Source: Pseudomonas sp. Irchel s3f7
GTDB taxonomy: Bacteria; Pseudomonadota; Gammaproteobacteria; Pseudomonadales; Pseudomonadaceae
DNA: 64,000 bases
Reading direction: 5' to 3'
Assembly: GCF_900187615.1 (NCBI RefSeq)
Contig: NZ_FYDO01000025.1
Coordinates: 42,351 to 106,350 of the forward strand
Shown: positions 1-8,748 of the stretch, one piece after another
How the letters are laid out: each line of letters begins with the position of its first letter
How positions within the stretch are numbered: position 1 is the stretch's first letter
The notes under the pieces: model-generated
Told to the model about the DNA's origin: nothing
Seen by the model: the letters and a program-made list of their open reading frames with translations, nothing else
Database searches by the model: none
Position numbers and translations under genes: made by a program

Positions 1-1212
1 CGCAGGCTGCGGTCGGTGCGGATCATCGCCAATGCGAATATCGACGATCGGCAAGGCCCACCCCGCCGCTGCCGGCTTGTAGATGAACGGGTCGCCACCG
101 ATGGCAGCGCCGATGCCGTTGCTTTCGGTCAGACCGTAGCCGGCGCCGCCGATGGCATCGGGCTTGAGCTTGAGCATGTTGTCCAACACCCCGGCGGACG
201 CCGCTCCACCACCCAGCCCCAAACCGAACAGACTGGCGGTGTGCTCGCCGCCAAAGCGCGGTGAGGCGAGCAGTTGCTGCATCATCACCGGCGCCCCGTT
301 GAACTGGGTGCAACGCTCGTCACGAATCAGGTCCAGTGCCTGCTCCACATCCCACTTGTACATGAGCAGCAACCGCCGTCCGCCGCGCAGGGCCGAGAGG
401 AACTGCGCATGCAGGCCGCTGACGTGGAACATCGGCACCGCTGCCAGTGTGGTCGGCGGGTAGCCGCTGTTGATCACCACGCCGATGCGTTCAGGCGAAC
501 TCATGGCGCAGAACGCGCCCTGAAAATCCAGGGCAAACAGCGCCTGGCAGATGGCCCGGTGACTCGACACTGCACCCTTGGCGCGGCTGGTGGTGCCCGA
601 GGTGTAGAGGATAAGCGCCGGCGCATCGGGATCGATTTCCAGCGTTGGCACCGGCAATGCCGGAGCGCCGATCAGGTCTTCGAAACGCAGGCAATACTCG
701 GGCAACGACCCTGCCTGGGCTCCGACGACAATCGTCGCCCGCTGTTCACGGGCGAGGTCTGCGCGCAGGGTTTCGAGGCGCGCTTCGTCACACAGCAACA
801 GGCGCGAACCACTGTCCTGCAAAGCGTATTGCAACTCATCGCGCAGCCCCCAGCTGTTGAGCGGCACACACACCGCGCCGCAGCGCTGGATAGCGGCGAA
901 GGCCACCAGCCACGCCGGCTGGTTGCGCATGGCAATCGCCACCCGCTCGCCCGGTTGCAAGTCAAAGCGGGCAACCATCTGCCCGGCCAGGCGATCGACC
1001 TGATCGTAGAACTGGTTGAAAGTCAGGCGTTGCGACTGCCAGATCAGGAACTCACGGTCGCCATGGACTCGACCGGTGTCCAGCACCTGCAACAGGTCGT
1101 GCGCGGCGTGACGGAAGAAGCGTGGAGCGCCGTCATCGGGCGTCACCACTTCAAACGGCGCACCGGGGGCGATCAGTTGCCGCCACGCGGTTTGCCAGCG
1201 TTCAATGCTCAT
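1..1212 (-). CDS. Acyl-CoA synthetase (AMP-forming), C-terminus beyond the window
   Basis: Member of the ANL superfamily, which activates a carboxylate as acyl-AMP and then acyl-CoA. About 404 residues are visible before the left edge cuts the gene. They start with MSIERWQTAW and include the P-loop-like AMP motif YTSGTTSRAKGA (near base 600) and the GYGLTES motif (near base 135). The C-terminal lid domain lies outside. The start at 1212 is the first in-frame ATG. It is the last visible gene of the minus-strand steroid operon, separated from the acyl-CoA dehydrogenase 1405-2547 by a REP pair. By context it probably activates a steroid side-chain or ring-degradation acid; the substrate cannot be read from sequence. 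Confidence 0.85.
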   Translation of the reverse strand, partial: MSIERWQTAWRQLIAPGAPFEVVTPDDGAPRFFRHAAHDLLQVLDTGRVHGDREFLIWQSQRLTFNQFYDQVDRLAGQMVARFDLQPGERVAIAMRNQPAWLVAFAAIQRCGAVCVPLNSWGLRDELQYALQDSGSRLLLCDEARLETLRADLAREQRATIVVGAQAGSLPEYCLRFEDLIGAPALPVPTLEIDPDAPALILYTSGTTSRAKGAVSSHRAICQALFALDFQGAFCAMSSPERIGVVINSGYPPTTLAAVPMFHVSGLHAQFLSALRGGRRLLLMYKWDVEQALDLIRDERCTQFNGAPVMMQQLLASPRFGGEHTASLFGLGLGGGAASAGVLDNMLKLKPDAIGGAGYGLTESNGIGAAIGGDPFIYKPAAAGWALPIVDIRIGDDPHRPQPA

Positions 1213-1290
1213 TATTGTTTTCTCCAGGACAGCCGGGGTAGCGCCCCCAATGGCGTGCAAGTGGGCCAATGTCAGTCGGTCAAGCGACAT

Positions 1291-1385
1291 CCCTGTGGGA
1301 GCGAGCCTGCTCGCGATGAGGGCGTGTCAGTCGATATAAATGCCGCCTGTTACACCGCTATCGCGAGCAGGCTCGCTCCTACAGG
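1291..1385. repeat. REP inverted pair
   Basis: Two facing copies of the Pseudomonas REP core (GGGAGCGAGCCTGCTCGCGA and its complement) are separated by about 45 bases. Together they can form one long hairpin between the CoA ligase and the acyl-CoA dehydrogenase on the minus strand. Such pairs can dampen read-through or stabilise upstream mRNA. Confidence 0.85.
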
Positions 1386-1404
1386 AGTTGACTGCCTACA
1401 GGTT

Positions 1405-2547
1405 CTACGCGTGGGCGGAATAGCGCTCGCAATGGAAATCCCGGTCGCCCAGACAGCTCTGCGCCACACGGACACGCTTGAGGTACAGGCCGACATCCAG
1501 CTCGTCGGTGACGCCAATGCCGCCGTGCATCTGCACGGCTTCGTTGGCCACCTTGATTGCCGTGTCGCCGGCCTTCCATTTCGCCAGGCTGACCAGTCGC
1601 GCACGTGCCCCTGCGTCGTGGCCGGCGTCATCCAGAGTCGCCAACGCAGCCATCAGCGCACTACGGCTCAGCGCCAGGTCGATGTACATTTGCGCGGCAC
1701 GATGTTGCAGAACCTGAAAGGTGCCAATCGGCGTGTCGAACTGCACGCGGGTCTTGAGGTACTCCAGCGTGGTTTCGAACAGTTGTTCGGCCATCCCTAA
1801 CAGCTCCGCGGCGAGGCAAGTGCGGCCACGGTCCAGCACCGTTTCCAGCGCAGCCCAGCCCTCGCCCAGGGTGCCCAGCAGCGCTTCGCTGCCCAATTGC
1901 ACCTGGTCCAGTTGCAGCCGTGCGCTGTTGCGCGAGTCGATCAGCGACAAGGCGCTGACGGTCAAACCCGGTGTACCGGCTGGCACCAGGAACAGGCTGA
2001 TGCCGTGCGTGTCGCCCGGTTGTCCGGCGGTGCGCGCAGCTACCACGAAGGCATCTGCACCCAGCCCGTCGACCACCCAGAACTTGTCGCCGTGCAAGCG
2101 ATAGCCCTGCCCCTCGGCTTTAGCCGTTAGGGCAATGCGGCTCGGGTCGTGGCGCGACTGTTCGTCCACGGCCAGGGCCAGGCGCTGTTCACCACTGATC
2201 ACGGCTTGCAACCAGTGCGTCTGTTGCGCGGAGTTGCCCGCCAGAAGTACCAGCGAACCGCCGAGGACTACGCTGGACAACAGCGGCGTTGCGGAGAGAT
2301 TGCGGCCCATGGATTCGAAGATCGGCCCAAGGCCCTTGCAACCGAAATCCAGGCCGCCAAAGTCTTCCGGAAACGGAATCGCACTCCAGCCCAGATCGAC
2401 CGCGCCCTGCCACAACTGCGCATCGAAACCCGCCTCAACCGCGTCATCGCGCAGTCGACGCTGGGCACTGACCGGGCTGCGCGCGGCGAGAAAATCCCGG
2501 GCACTGTCGGCCAGCAAACGTTGTTCGTCGCTATAGCGCAGGCTCAT
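1405..2547 (-). CDS. Acyl-CoA dehydrogenase, non-catalytic-type subunit
   Basis: A 380-residue acyl-CoA dehydrogenase fold protein with N-terminal helical, middle beta and C-terminal helical domains. At the position of the catalytic Glu of long-chain/isovaleryl-type enzymes (helix motif L-x-x-E-R) it has Gly241 (VLDRGRTCLA), so it probably has no base of its own. In actinobacterial steroid degradation, ChsE enzymes are alpha2beta2 heterotetramers pairing one subunit with Glu and one without. The start codon overlaps the stop of the Glu-containing 401-residue subunit by 4 bases (2544-2547), indicating translational coupling and a likely pair. Substrate inferred to be a steroid acyl-CoA. Confidence 0.85.
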   Translation of the reverse strand: MSLRYSDEQRLLADSARDFLAARSPVSAQRRLRDDAVEAGFDAQLWQGAVDLGWSAIPFPEDFGGLDFGCKGLGPIFESMGRNLSATPLLSSVVLGGSLVLLAGNSAQQTHWLQAVISGEQRLALAVDEQSRHDPSRIALTAKAEGQGYRLHGDKFWVVDGLGADAFVVAARTAGQPGDTHGISLFLVPAGTPGLTVSALSLIDSRNSARLQLDQVQLGSEALLGTLGEGWAALETVLDRGRTCLAAELLGMAEQLFETTLEYLKTRVQFDTPIGTFQVLQHRAAQMYIDLALSRSALMAALATLDDAGHDAGARARLVSLAKWKAGDTAIKVANEAVQMHGGIGVTDELDVGLYLKRVRVAQSCLGDRDFHCERYSAHA

Positions 2548-3749
2548 GGGGTAACTCCTTTTTTAGCGTCGGGTAAACCCAGCACGCGCTTGGCGATGAC
2601 GTTCAACTGGACCTCCGAGGACCCGCCGGAAATGGTCAGCGCATAGCTGTTCAACCAGGCGCGGGTCACCGCCAGTTGCTGCTCGCTGAATGCCGCGCTC
2701 TCCCAGCCAAAGGCATCCCCGCCCATGGCATCGAGCAGCACTTCGAATTTGTCGCGTTCCTGTTCGGTGTGCACCAGCTTCATGATCGACATCAGGCCAC
2801 CGATGTCGTCGCCAGCCCGAGCCTCTTCGCCCATGCGCTGCACGGTCAGGTTGTAGGCATGCTCGTTCATCGCACAGGCCGTGGCCCGCGCCTGCAGGGC
2901 GTGCTCGCTCTGGGACCGGGGCGCCGGCACGTATTCGCGCATCAGGGCCAGCAGGTCGAAGTGCGACGGCAGGCTGAACTCGCCGAATTTCGACATCGCC
3001 TTGCGTTCGTGTTGCAACAGGTACTTGGCCAGGTTCCAGCCGCCATTCAACGGCCCGATCAGCTGGCTCTTGGGCACTTTCACGCTGTCGAAGAACACCT
3101 GACAAAAGGCCGATTTGCCGCTGATCAAATCGATCGGCTGTGGCTTGACGCCGGGGCTGCGCATGTCCAGCACGATCAGGCTGATGCCCTGGTGTTTGGG
3201 CACGCTGAAGTCGGTGCGTACCAGGGCGTACATCCAGTCGGATTTGTCACCGTAAGAAGTCCAGATCTTGCTGCCGTCCACCACGAAGTGATCGCCGGCA
3301 TCGCGGGCGGCCATCTTCAGGCTGGCCAGATCGGAACCGGCGTTCGGCTCGGAGAAACCCTGACACCAACGCACTTCACCGCGGGCAATCGGTGGCAGTA
3401 GATCGCGTTTCTGTTCCTCGCTGCCGTAAGCCAGCAGCACTGGCCCAAGCATCCAGATACCGAGGTTAATCTGCGGCGGCCGGCACTTGAGACGGCGCAT
3501 CTCACTTTCCAGCACTGCCAGTTGTTCGTCACTTAGACCGGCGCCGCCGTATTCCTCGGGCCACTCGGGGCAGAACCAGCGCTTGTCGCGCATGCGCTCA
3601 AACCACAAGCGTGCGTCTTCACAGGGAAACTGCGGGTTCTGGCTGCCCCACACCACATCGCCTTCAGCCATGCCGGTGCGCATCGACAGCGGGCAGTTAG
3701 CCTCCAGCCAGGCACGGGTATCGTGCCTGAATTGCTCGATAGTGCTCAT
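2544..3749 (-). CDS. Acyl-CoA dehydrogenase, catalytic-type subunit
   Basis: A 401-residue FAD-dependent acyl-CoA dehydrogenase that introduces an alpha,beta double bond in an acyl-CoA. It retains the putative catalytic Glu248 in LQHERKAM, and the flavin/substrate loop GFSEPNAGSDLASLK is intact. The start chosen is MSTIEQ at 3749, preceded by a clear GGGGA ribosome site. An in-frame ATG 21 codons upstream has no such site. It overlaps the next gene (1405-2547) by ATGA and lies 65 bases after the 389-residue paralogue. It is likely the partner of the 380-residue subunit in a ChsE-like heterotetramer; the steroid substrate is inferred from the neighbourhood. Confidence 0.87.
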   Translation of the reverse strand: MSTIEQFRHDTRAWLEANCPLSMRTGMAEGDVVWGSQNPQFPCEDARLWFERMRDKRWFCPEWPEEYGGAGLSDEQLAVLESEMRRLKCRPPQINLGIWMLGPVLLAYGSEEQKRDLLPPIARGEVRWCQGFSEPNAGSDLASLKMAARDAGDHFVVDGSKIWTSYGDKSDWMYALVRTDFSVPKHQGISLIVLDMRSPGVKPQPIDLISGKSAFCQVFFDSVKVPKSQLIGPLNGGWNLAKYLLQHERKAMSKFGEFSLPSHFDLLALMREYVPAPRSQSEHALQARATACAMNEHAYNLTVQRMGEEARAGDDIGGLMSIMKLVHTEQERDKFEVLLDAMGGDAFGWESAAFSEQQLAVTRAWLNSYALTISGGSSEVQLNVIAKRVLGLPDAKKGVTP

Positions 3750-3814
3750 GAAAGTCCCCTTCGACTCGCCCCGGATTCGGGGCGGGTACGGTTTTTGTTG
3801 TTGATGGACCAACG

Positions 3815-4984
3815 TCAGCGTTGGGTGCGCGGCATGCCGAGGCCAAACTGGGCGATCAGCTCACGCTGGATTTCATTGGTGCCACCGCCAAAGGTCAGGG
3901 TCACCGAACTGCGCAACTCGTATTCCAGCTCGCCCTGCAGCAACGTCGCTGCCGAACCGCTGCGCATCGAGCCATTGGCGCCGAGGACCGCCGCGAGTTT
4001 GCGCAGGATCTCGATGGCCGATTCCGAGCCGAACACCTTGGTGGTCGAACTCAGCGCCACGTCCATGCGCTCGTGCTCAAGGTCCGAGGCGATGCGCATG
4101 TTGATCAGGCGCATTGCCTCCAGGCGCGCATAACATTCAGCCAGCGAGCTGCGCACCCAGGCCTTGTCCATCGCCCGACGCCCCTGCTCGTCGCTGGCCC
4201 GCGCCCACAGATAAACCCGGCGAAAAAGCGCCACTACCTTGTCCGACCAGGTACCCAGGCCGAGTCGCTCGTGGTTCAGTTGCGAGGTGATCAGCTTCCA
4301 GCCACCGTTCAACTCACCGACCAGCATCTCGTTGGGCACCCGTACGTTGTCGTAATAAGTGGCCGTGGTCGGAATGCTGGTGGTGGGGATCAAGGTGTGA
4401 GAGAAGCCCGGCGTCGTGGTGTCGACGATCAGCAGCGAAATGCCTTTGTGCCGTGCCTGGGTCGGGTCGGTGCGGGCCGCCAGCCAGACGAAGTCGGCCG
4501 ATTCGGCCCCAGACGTCCACAGCTTGTTGCCATTGACCACAAAGCCCTGGTCATCCTGACGGGCACTGGTTTTCAGTACCGCCAGGTCACTGCCGGCCTC
4601 CGGTTCCGAGTAGCCGATGGCGAACATGATTTCGCCTGCGGCAATGCCGGGCAGGAAGCGTTCTTTCTGCAACTCGCTGCCGTGGGTCATCAAGGCCGGG
4701 CCCACGGTACTGATGGTCACGAACGGCAGCGGCGCGCCGGCGATGTTGGCTTCTTCGAAGAAGATCAACTGTTCGGTGGCGGCGTAACCCTGGCCGCCAT
4801 GGGCCTTGGGCCAGCCGACCGCGAGCCAGCCGTCGCGACCCATCTGGCGGATGGTCTGGCGAAACAGCTCGCCGCCTTCCTTGCCACGCAACTGCTCGCG
4901 CATGTCCGGGGTCATCAGGGCCTGGAAATAGTCCCGCACCTTGTGGCGCAGGGCATGTTGTTCGGGAGTGAGGTCGACGAACAT
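3815..4984 (-). CDS. Acyl-CoA dehydrogenase, catalytic-type subunit (ChsE2-like)
   Basis: A 389-residue acyl-CoA dehydrogenase. The catalytic Glu239 is present in LNHERLGLG, and the GYSEPEAGSDLAVLKT loop and the C-terminal FGGGTNEIQRELIA flavin-contact segment are intact. The ribosome site GGAGC precedes ATG 4984. It lies directly downstream of the Ltp2-like aldolase (10-base gap). The 377-residue dehydrogenase at 6582-7715 lacks the Glu, so these two are the probable second alpha2beta2 pair, corresponding in content to ChsE2 and ChsE1 of the mycobacterial igr operon. The reaction there is dehydrogenation of the 3-carbon pregnane side chain CoA ester; the exact substrate here is inferred. Confidence 0.87.
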   Translation of the reverse strand: MFVDLTPEQHALRHKVRDYFQALMTPDMREQLRGKEGGELFRQTIRQMGRDGWLAVGWPKAHGGQGYAATEQLIFFEEANIAGAPLPFVTISTVGPALMTHGSELQKERFLPGIAAGEIMFAIGYSEPEAGSDLAVLKTSARQDDQGFVVNGNKLWTSGAESADFVWLAARTDPTQARHKGISLLIVDTTTPGFSHTLIPTTSIPTTATYYDNVRVPNEMLVGELNGGWKLITSQLNHERLGLGTWSDKVVALFRRVYLWARASDEQGRRAMDKAWVRSSLAECYARLEAMRLINMRIASDLEHERMDVALSSTTKVFGSESAIEILRKLAAVLGANGSMRSGSAATLLQGELEYELRSSVTLTFGGGTNEIQRELIAQFGLGMPRTQR

Positions 4985-4994
4985 CTGGTGCTCC

Positions 4995-6173
4995 TTACGC
5001 TGCGCCGAGAATCAGGCCGCTGGTGGGTACGCCGGTGCCGGCGGTGACCAGCACGTTCTGCACATCCGCCACTTGGTTGACCGCCGTGCCACGTACCTGG
5101 CGCACGGCTTCGGCGATGCCGTTCATGCCGTGGATATAGGCCTCGCCCAGTTGTCCACCGTGGGTGTTGATCGGCAGTTTTCCGCCACGGGCGTGGTGCC
5201 CGGCGCGGATGAATTCCTTGGCTTCGCCGCGTTTGACGAAGCCGAACTCTTCCAGCTGCGGCAGCACGAACGGGGTGAAGTGGTCGTAGATCACAGCCGT
5301 CTGGAACGCGTCCGGGCCCAGGCCCGACTGGCGATACAGTTCACGGGCGACCACGCCCATCTCCGGCAACCCGGTGATGTCGTCGCGGTAGAACGACGTC
5401 ATGCTCTGCTGGCCGTGGCTGATGCCTTGAGAGCCGGCCTTGATGGTCACCGGTTTCTGCCGCAGGTCACGGGCACGCTCGGCCGAGGTGATGACCATCG
5501 CCACGGCGCCATCGGATTCCTGGCAGCAATCGAGCAAGTGCAGCGGCTCGCAGATCCAGCGCGAGGCCTGGTGTTCTTCCAGGGTGATCGGCTTGCCGTG
5601 GAAAAACGCCTTGGGGTTGGTCGCGGCAAAATCCCGCGCCGCCACCGCTATTCGGCCGAAGTCTTCACTGGTGGCGCCGTAGGTGTGCATGTAGCGCTGG
5701 GCAAACATCCCGACCCAGGCGGCCGGTGTATGGAAGCCGTGGGGCATGTACCAGCCGTAGTTGACGTTGTCGAAAGTCGGCGCCGAAGCGAAGCCGTAGC
5801 TGCCGGTACCGAAGCGATACCAGGAACGCTCGTTCATCGCCCGATAGACCACCACCACTTTCGCCATCCCGGTAGCCACCGCCATCGCCGCGTGCATCAC
5901 CGGCCCACAGGCCGCACCGCCGCCGTGGGGCACTTGCGAGAAAAACTTCACGTCTTTGCAACCGAGCAAACGGGCGATTTCGTACTCCGGGACCTTGTCC
6001 ACCGAGTAGGAGCTGAAACCCTCGACCTCGGATGGATCGATGCCGGCGTCCTTGAGCGCACTCAAGGTGGCCTCCAGCGCCAGGCGCAATTCAGTGCGTC
6101 CGGAGTTTTTGGAAAATTCGGTCGCGCCCAGACCAACGATCGCGGCACGCCCGGAAATCGATGAATCAGTCAT
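4995..6173 (-). CDS. Thiolase-fold steroid aldolase, Ltp2-like
   Basis: A 392-residue protein of the SCP2/nonspecific lipid-transfer thiolase family that lacks the classical thiolase active-site pattern. Mycobacterial Ltp2 is a retro-aldolase that cleaves 17-hydroxy-3-oxo-pregnene-20-carboxyl-CoA to androstenedione plus propionyl-CoA. Two tyrosines proposed as catalytic there (Tyr294, Tyr344) have counterparts here at Tyr296 (VIYDHFTP) and Tyr346 (GEAYIHGMNG). The start at 6173 (MTDSSIS) has the ribosome site GGAGAG; an ATG 7 codons upstream overlaps that site. It sits between the ChsH1-like protein and the 389-residue dehydrogenase. Ltp2 is known to need the DUF35 domain of ChsH2, which is also present (7724-8692). 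Confidence 0.85.
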   Translation of the reverse strand: MTDSSISGRAAIVGLGATEFSKNSGRTELRLALEATLSALKDAGIDPSEVEGFSSYSVDKVPEYEIARLLGCKDVKFFSQVPHGGGAACGPVMHAAMAVATGMAKVVVVYRAMNERSWYRFGTGSYGFASAPTFDNVNYGWYMPHGFHTPAAWVGMFAQRYMHTYGATSEDFGRIAVAARDFAATNPKAFFHGKPITLEEHQASRWICEPLHLLDCCQESDGAVAMVITSAERARDLRQKPVTIKAGSQGISHGQQSMTSFYRDDITGLPEMGVVARELYRQSGLGPDAFQTAVIYDHFTPFVLPQLEEFGFVKRGEAKEFIRAGHHARGGKLPINTHGGQLGEAYIHGMNGIAEAVRQVRGTAVNQVADVQNVLVTAGTGVPTSGLILGAA

Positions 6174-6190
6174 CTGTGTCTCTCCGGCTG

Positions 6191-6610
6191 TCAAGGCAGG
6201 ACCAGCGCGACCGTGCCGGTCACGTGGTTGCCCATGGAATTTTTGCCGCTCAAGGTGATTTCCACCGAACGGGTGTCCGCATCAACGCCAGTGACGCTGC
6301 CATTGAAGGTCATGCAGTCACCGGGATAGTTCGGCGCGCCGAGCTTGATTTTCAGCGCGGTGAACTGTGCCAGCGGCCCGCTCCACTGCTCGATGAACCG
6401 CTGCACCAGCCCGTTGGTGGTGAGGATGTTCATGAACACATGGGGCGAACCCAGGGCACGGGCCGCTTCCGCGTCGTGGTGACCGGGGAAGTAGTCACGG
6501 GTGGCAATCGCGCCGCCGTTGATCAGGGTCACCGTGATCGGCACGGCAAGTTCCGGCAGTACTTCGCCGGGTTGCACGTCTTCAAAGCGCTTGGTGTTCT
6601 TCGAGGTCAT
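6191..6610 (-). CDS. MaoC-family hydratase subunit, ChsH1-like
   Basis: A 139-residue hot-dog-fold protein. It carries the hydratase-2 dyad pattern D-x4-H (Asp39 and His44 in RDYFPGHHD), the pattern of mycobacterial ChsH1, which forms a heterotetramer with ChsH2 to hydrate the steroid enoyl-CoA before aldol cleavage. The start at 6610 (MTSKNTK) follows a GGATGGA ribosome site and overlaps the upstream acyl-CoA dehydrogenase by 29 bases. The MaoC domain of the 322-residue partner lacks the His, so this subunit should supply the active site. Confidence 0.83.
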   Translation of the reverse strand: MTSKNTKRFEDVQPGEVLPELAVPITVTLINGGAIATRDYFPGHHDAEAARALGSPHVFMNILTTNGLVQRFIEQWSGPLAQFTALKIKLGAPNYPGDCMTFNGSVTGVDADTRSVEITLSGKNSMGNHVTGTVALVLP

Positions 6611-7715
6611 ATTTCCATCCCAGCTTGTCGTTATCGTTGAGCCAGTCGCCCAGGCGTTCCAGGCTTGCTGCCGAGCCACCCAAGGCAAGGCACAGGCCAC
6701 GGCTCCAGTAGAGAAAACGGTGGATCGGGTAGGTCAAGTCGACACCGATGCCACCATGCACGTGCTGTGCGACATGGCCGATGCGATGCCCTGCTTCGCA
6801 GGCAATCCAGGCGGTAGCCAGGGCTTCGCTGGGCGACGGCAAACCGGCATCGATGCGGTAAGCCAGTTGCCACAGCACGGTGCGCAAGCTTTCGACGGCG
6901 ATATGGGTGTCAGCCATGCTCATCTGCACCGCCTGGAAGCTGCCGATGCTGCGCTCGAACTGTCGACGTTCGCTGACGTAGGCCACGGTGCGGCGGATCT
7001 GCTCTTCGCTGACCCCCAGTTGCAAGGCTGCCAATGCCGCTGTGCAGCGCAGTTCCAGCCAAGCGACGGCCTCAATCGGCAACAGCGCGGCGGCGTTCAC
7101 GGTCAAGCCGTGAATGTGCAGGTCGGCCACCGCCTCGCCGTGGGTCAACACTGCCGACACCCGTTGAACCTCGGGCGCCGCCAGATCGAGCAGCAGCAAG
7201 CGCGGCTGGCCCTCGGCCTGCACCAGCACCAGTGCGGCGCTGGCCAAATCACCCTGGGACAAGGCTGCGACCCGGCCATTTATTGACCAGCCCCCGGCAT
7301 TCGCTTGCGCCTGCAATTCAATGCCCCGGGCACTGCTCAAGCCGTCGATGGACAGGCTCAGCAGCGCCTCGCCGGACGCCGCCTTGGCAACCCAGCCCGC
7401 ACTGTCGCCAGCGTCGAAACGGGCCAGGGTCGCGGCAGCCAATTGATGGCGCCACAACGGCACCTGGGCCAGGGCCTTGCCCTGGGCTTGCAGCACCAGC
7501 ATCAGTTCGGTCATGCCCAGACCGCTGCCGCCGTGTTCTTCGGGAATAGCCAGGGCATGCAGCCCGGTCTCGATACACAGCGCCCACAGCGGCGCCATCA
7601 TCGGCTCGCCGCTGGTGTCCCACTGGCGCATGTAGTCGTCATGACAATGGTCGACAAACAAGCCGTCAGCCATCTGCGCAATGGCGCGCTGGTCTTCGCT
7701 CAATTCGAAATCCAT
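6582..7715 (-). CDS. Acyl-CoA dehydrogenase, non-catalytic-type subunit (ChsE1-like)
   Basis: A 377-residue acyl-CoA dehydrogenase-fold protein, divergent in its middle domain. The usual L-x-x-E-R catalytic helix reads VAWLELRCTAAL, with Leu where the Glu is expected, and no GFSEPxAGSD loop is visible. It is therefore probably the flavin-binding partner of a Glu-bearing subunit, most likely the 389-residue protein at 3815-4984, as in ChsE1-ChsE2. It lies 8 bases downstream of the ChsH2-like gene and overlaps the ChsH1-like gene, so the four form one translationally compact block. Confidence 0.83.
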   Translation of the reverse strand: MDFELSEDQRAIAQMADGLFVDHCHDDYMRQWDTSGEPMMAPLWALCIETGLHALAIPEEHGGSGLGMTELMLVLQAQGKALAQVPLWRHQLAAATLARFDAGDSAGWVAKAASGEALLSLSIDGLSSARGIELQAQANAGGWSINGRVAALSQGDLASAALVLVQAEGQPRLLLLDLAAPEVQRVSAVLTHGEAVADLHIHGLTVNAAALLPIEAVAWLELRCTAALAALQLGVSEEQIRRTVAYVSERRQFERSIGSFQAVQMSMADTHIAVESLRTVLWQLAYRIDAGLPSPSEALATAWIACEAGHRIGHVAQHVHGGIGVDLTYPIHRFLYWSRGLCLALGGSAASLERLGDWLNDNDKLGWKYDLEEHQAL

Positions 7716-7723
7716 GGTGGCTC

Positions 7724-8692
7724 CTATGCCTCTACCGGCCGGAACAACGGCAGGGTCAGCTGGTCATCGAAGGTCTGGAACTCGACCTGAAAACGCTGGC
7801 CGATCTGCAATTGCTCACGCTCGATGCCGACCAGGCCGGCGATCAGGCGCACGCCCTCTTCCAGTTCGATCAGGCCAATCGGGTTGGGGTAATCGAATGG
7901 CGGCACTTCGGGGTAGTGCATCACCACGAACGAATACAACTGGGCGCGGCCACTGGCCTGCACGGTGTCCCAGTCGAAGCTGTGACATTCGATGCACACC
8001 GGTGCCGGTGGATGGCGCAGGGTCTGGCAGGCGGTGCAGCGCTGGATCAGCAACTGGCCCTGCTCGCAGCCTTCCCAAAAGAAGCGGGTGTCGTCGCTGA
8101 TGCCCGGCAGCGGGCGCTTGGCCTTGACCGGTGCCGACTCAACCTTGGCTGGCGCCTGGGCATTGGCCGCGCGGAACTTGAAGACGCGAAACAGCAACTC
8201 GCCCACCGGCTCGTCGCCACCGGCTTTTTCGACGAAGTGGCTCATCACCAGGGTGACAAAAAAACCAGTGCCCAGGGCGGTGGTTTTTTCATCGCCCACC
8301 GCATCCAGGCGCGTGGTGTAGTAGAGCTTTTCCCCCAGGCGCACCGGACGGGTGAAGGTCAGTTCAGAGTTCACCGCCACGGTCGAGGCGTAGCCGTAGG
8401 CTTCCATTTCCTTGAGCACCTCGTACGGGTTCTCGTCGGTGGAGCCAGGCGGATAGTTGTTGGCGTGCAGGCCTTCCATGGTCCACACCTGCAACATCGC
8501 CGGTGGAGCGATCAGGCCCTCATACCGGGTGCCCTGGGCAAACGCCGGGTCGGTGTAGAGCGGGTTGTCCACGCCCATGACTTCGCACCACTGGCGAATC
8601 ATCGGGGCATTGACCTCGTCCCAGGCATACACGCGGCCGTATTGGCGCCCCACCAGGGCGCGCACATTGGATAGCAATTGTGGATCAGCCAA
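7724..8692 (-). CDS. MaoC-DUF35 fusion, ChsH2-like
   Basis: A 322-residue two-domain protein. The N-terminal half is a MaoC/FAS1-type hot-dog domain in which the hydratase His is replaced (DNPLY instead of D-N-P-x-H). The C-terminal part is a DUF35 rubredoxin-like zinc ribbon (CTAC near residue 220, CIEC 15 residues later) plus an OB fold. The same fusion occurs in ChsH2, whose DUF35 domain binds the Ltp2 aldolase. The most convincing start is TTG at 8692, 6 bases after AAGGAG; a further TTG 16 codons upstream lacks a site. This gene, the ChsH1-like gene and the aldolase suggest a channelled hydratase-aldolase complex. Confidence 0.82.
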   Translation of the reverse strand: MADPQLLSNVRALVGRQYGRVYAWDEVNAPMIRQWCEVMGVDNPLYTDPAFAQGTRYEGLIAPPAMLQVWTMEGLHANNYPPGSTDENPYEVLKEMEAYGYASTVAVNSELTFTRPVRLGEKLYYTTRLDAVGDEKTTALGTGFFVTLVMSHFVEKAGGDEPVGELLFRVFKFRAANAQAPAKVESAPVKAKRPLPGISDDTRFFWEGCEQGQLLIQRCTACQTLRHPPAPVCIECHSFDWDTVQASGRAQLYSFVVMHYPEVPPFDYPNPIGLIELEEGVRLIAGLVGIEREQLQIGQRFQVEFQTFDDQLTLPLFRPVEA

Positions 8693-8748
8693 AGTCGTCT
8701 CCTTCACATTGAAGGCGGCCACCGAACCCGGTCGCCGCAATAGGTCGA

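Noticed and set aside
274..1800. A 508-codon open frame on the plus strand opposite the CoA ligase and acyl-CoA dehydrogenase.
   Set aside because: It is antisense to two well-supported genes, is Arg/His/Gln-rich with no domain, and arises from the high third-position GC of the minus-strand genes.
3821..6164. Two plus-strand frames of about 400 codons opposite acyl-CoA dehydrogenase and aldolase genes.
   Set aside because: Same antisense artefact: no recognisable motif and composition typical of GC-rich shadows.
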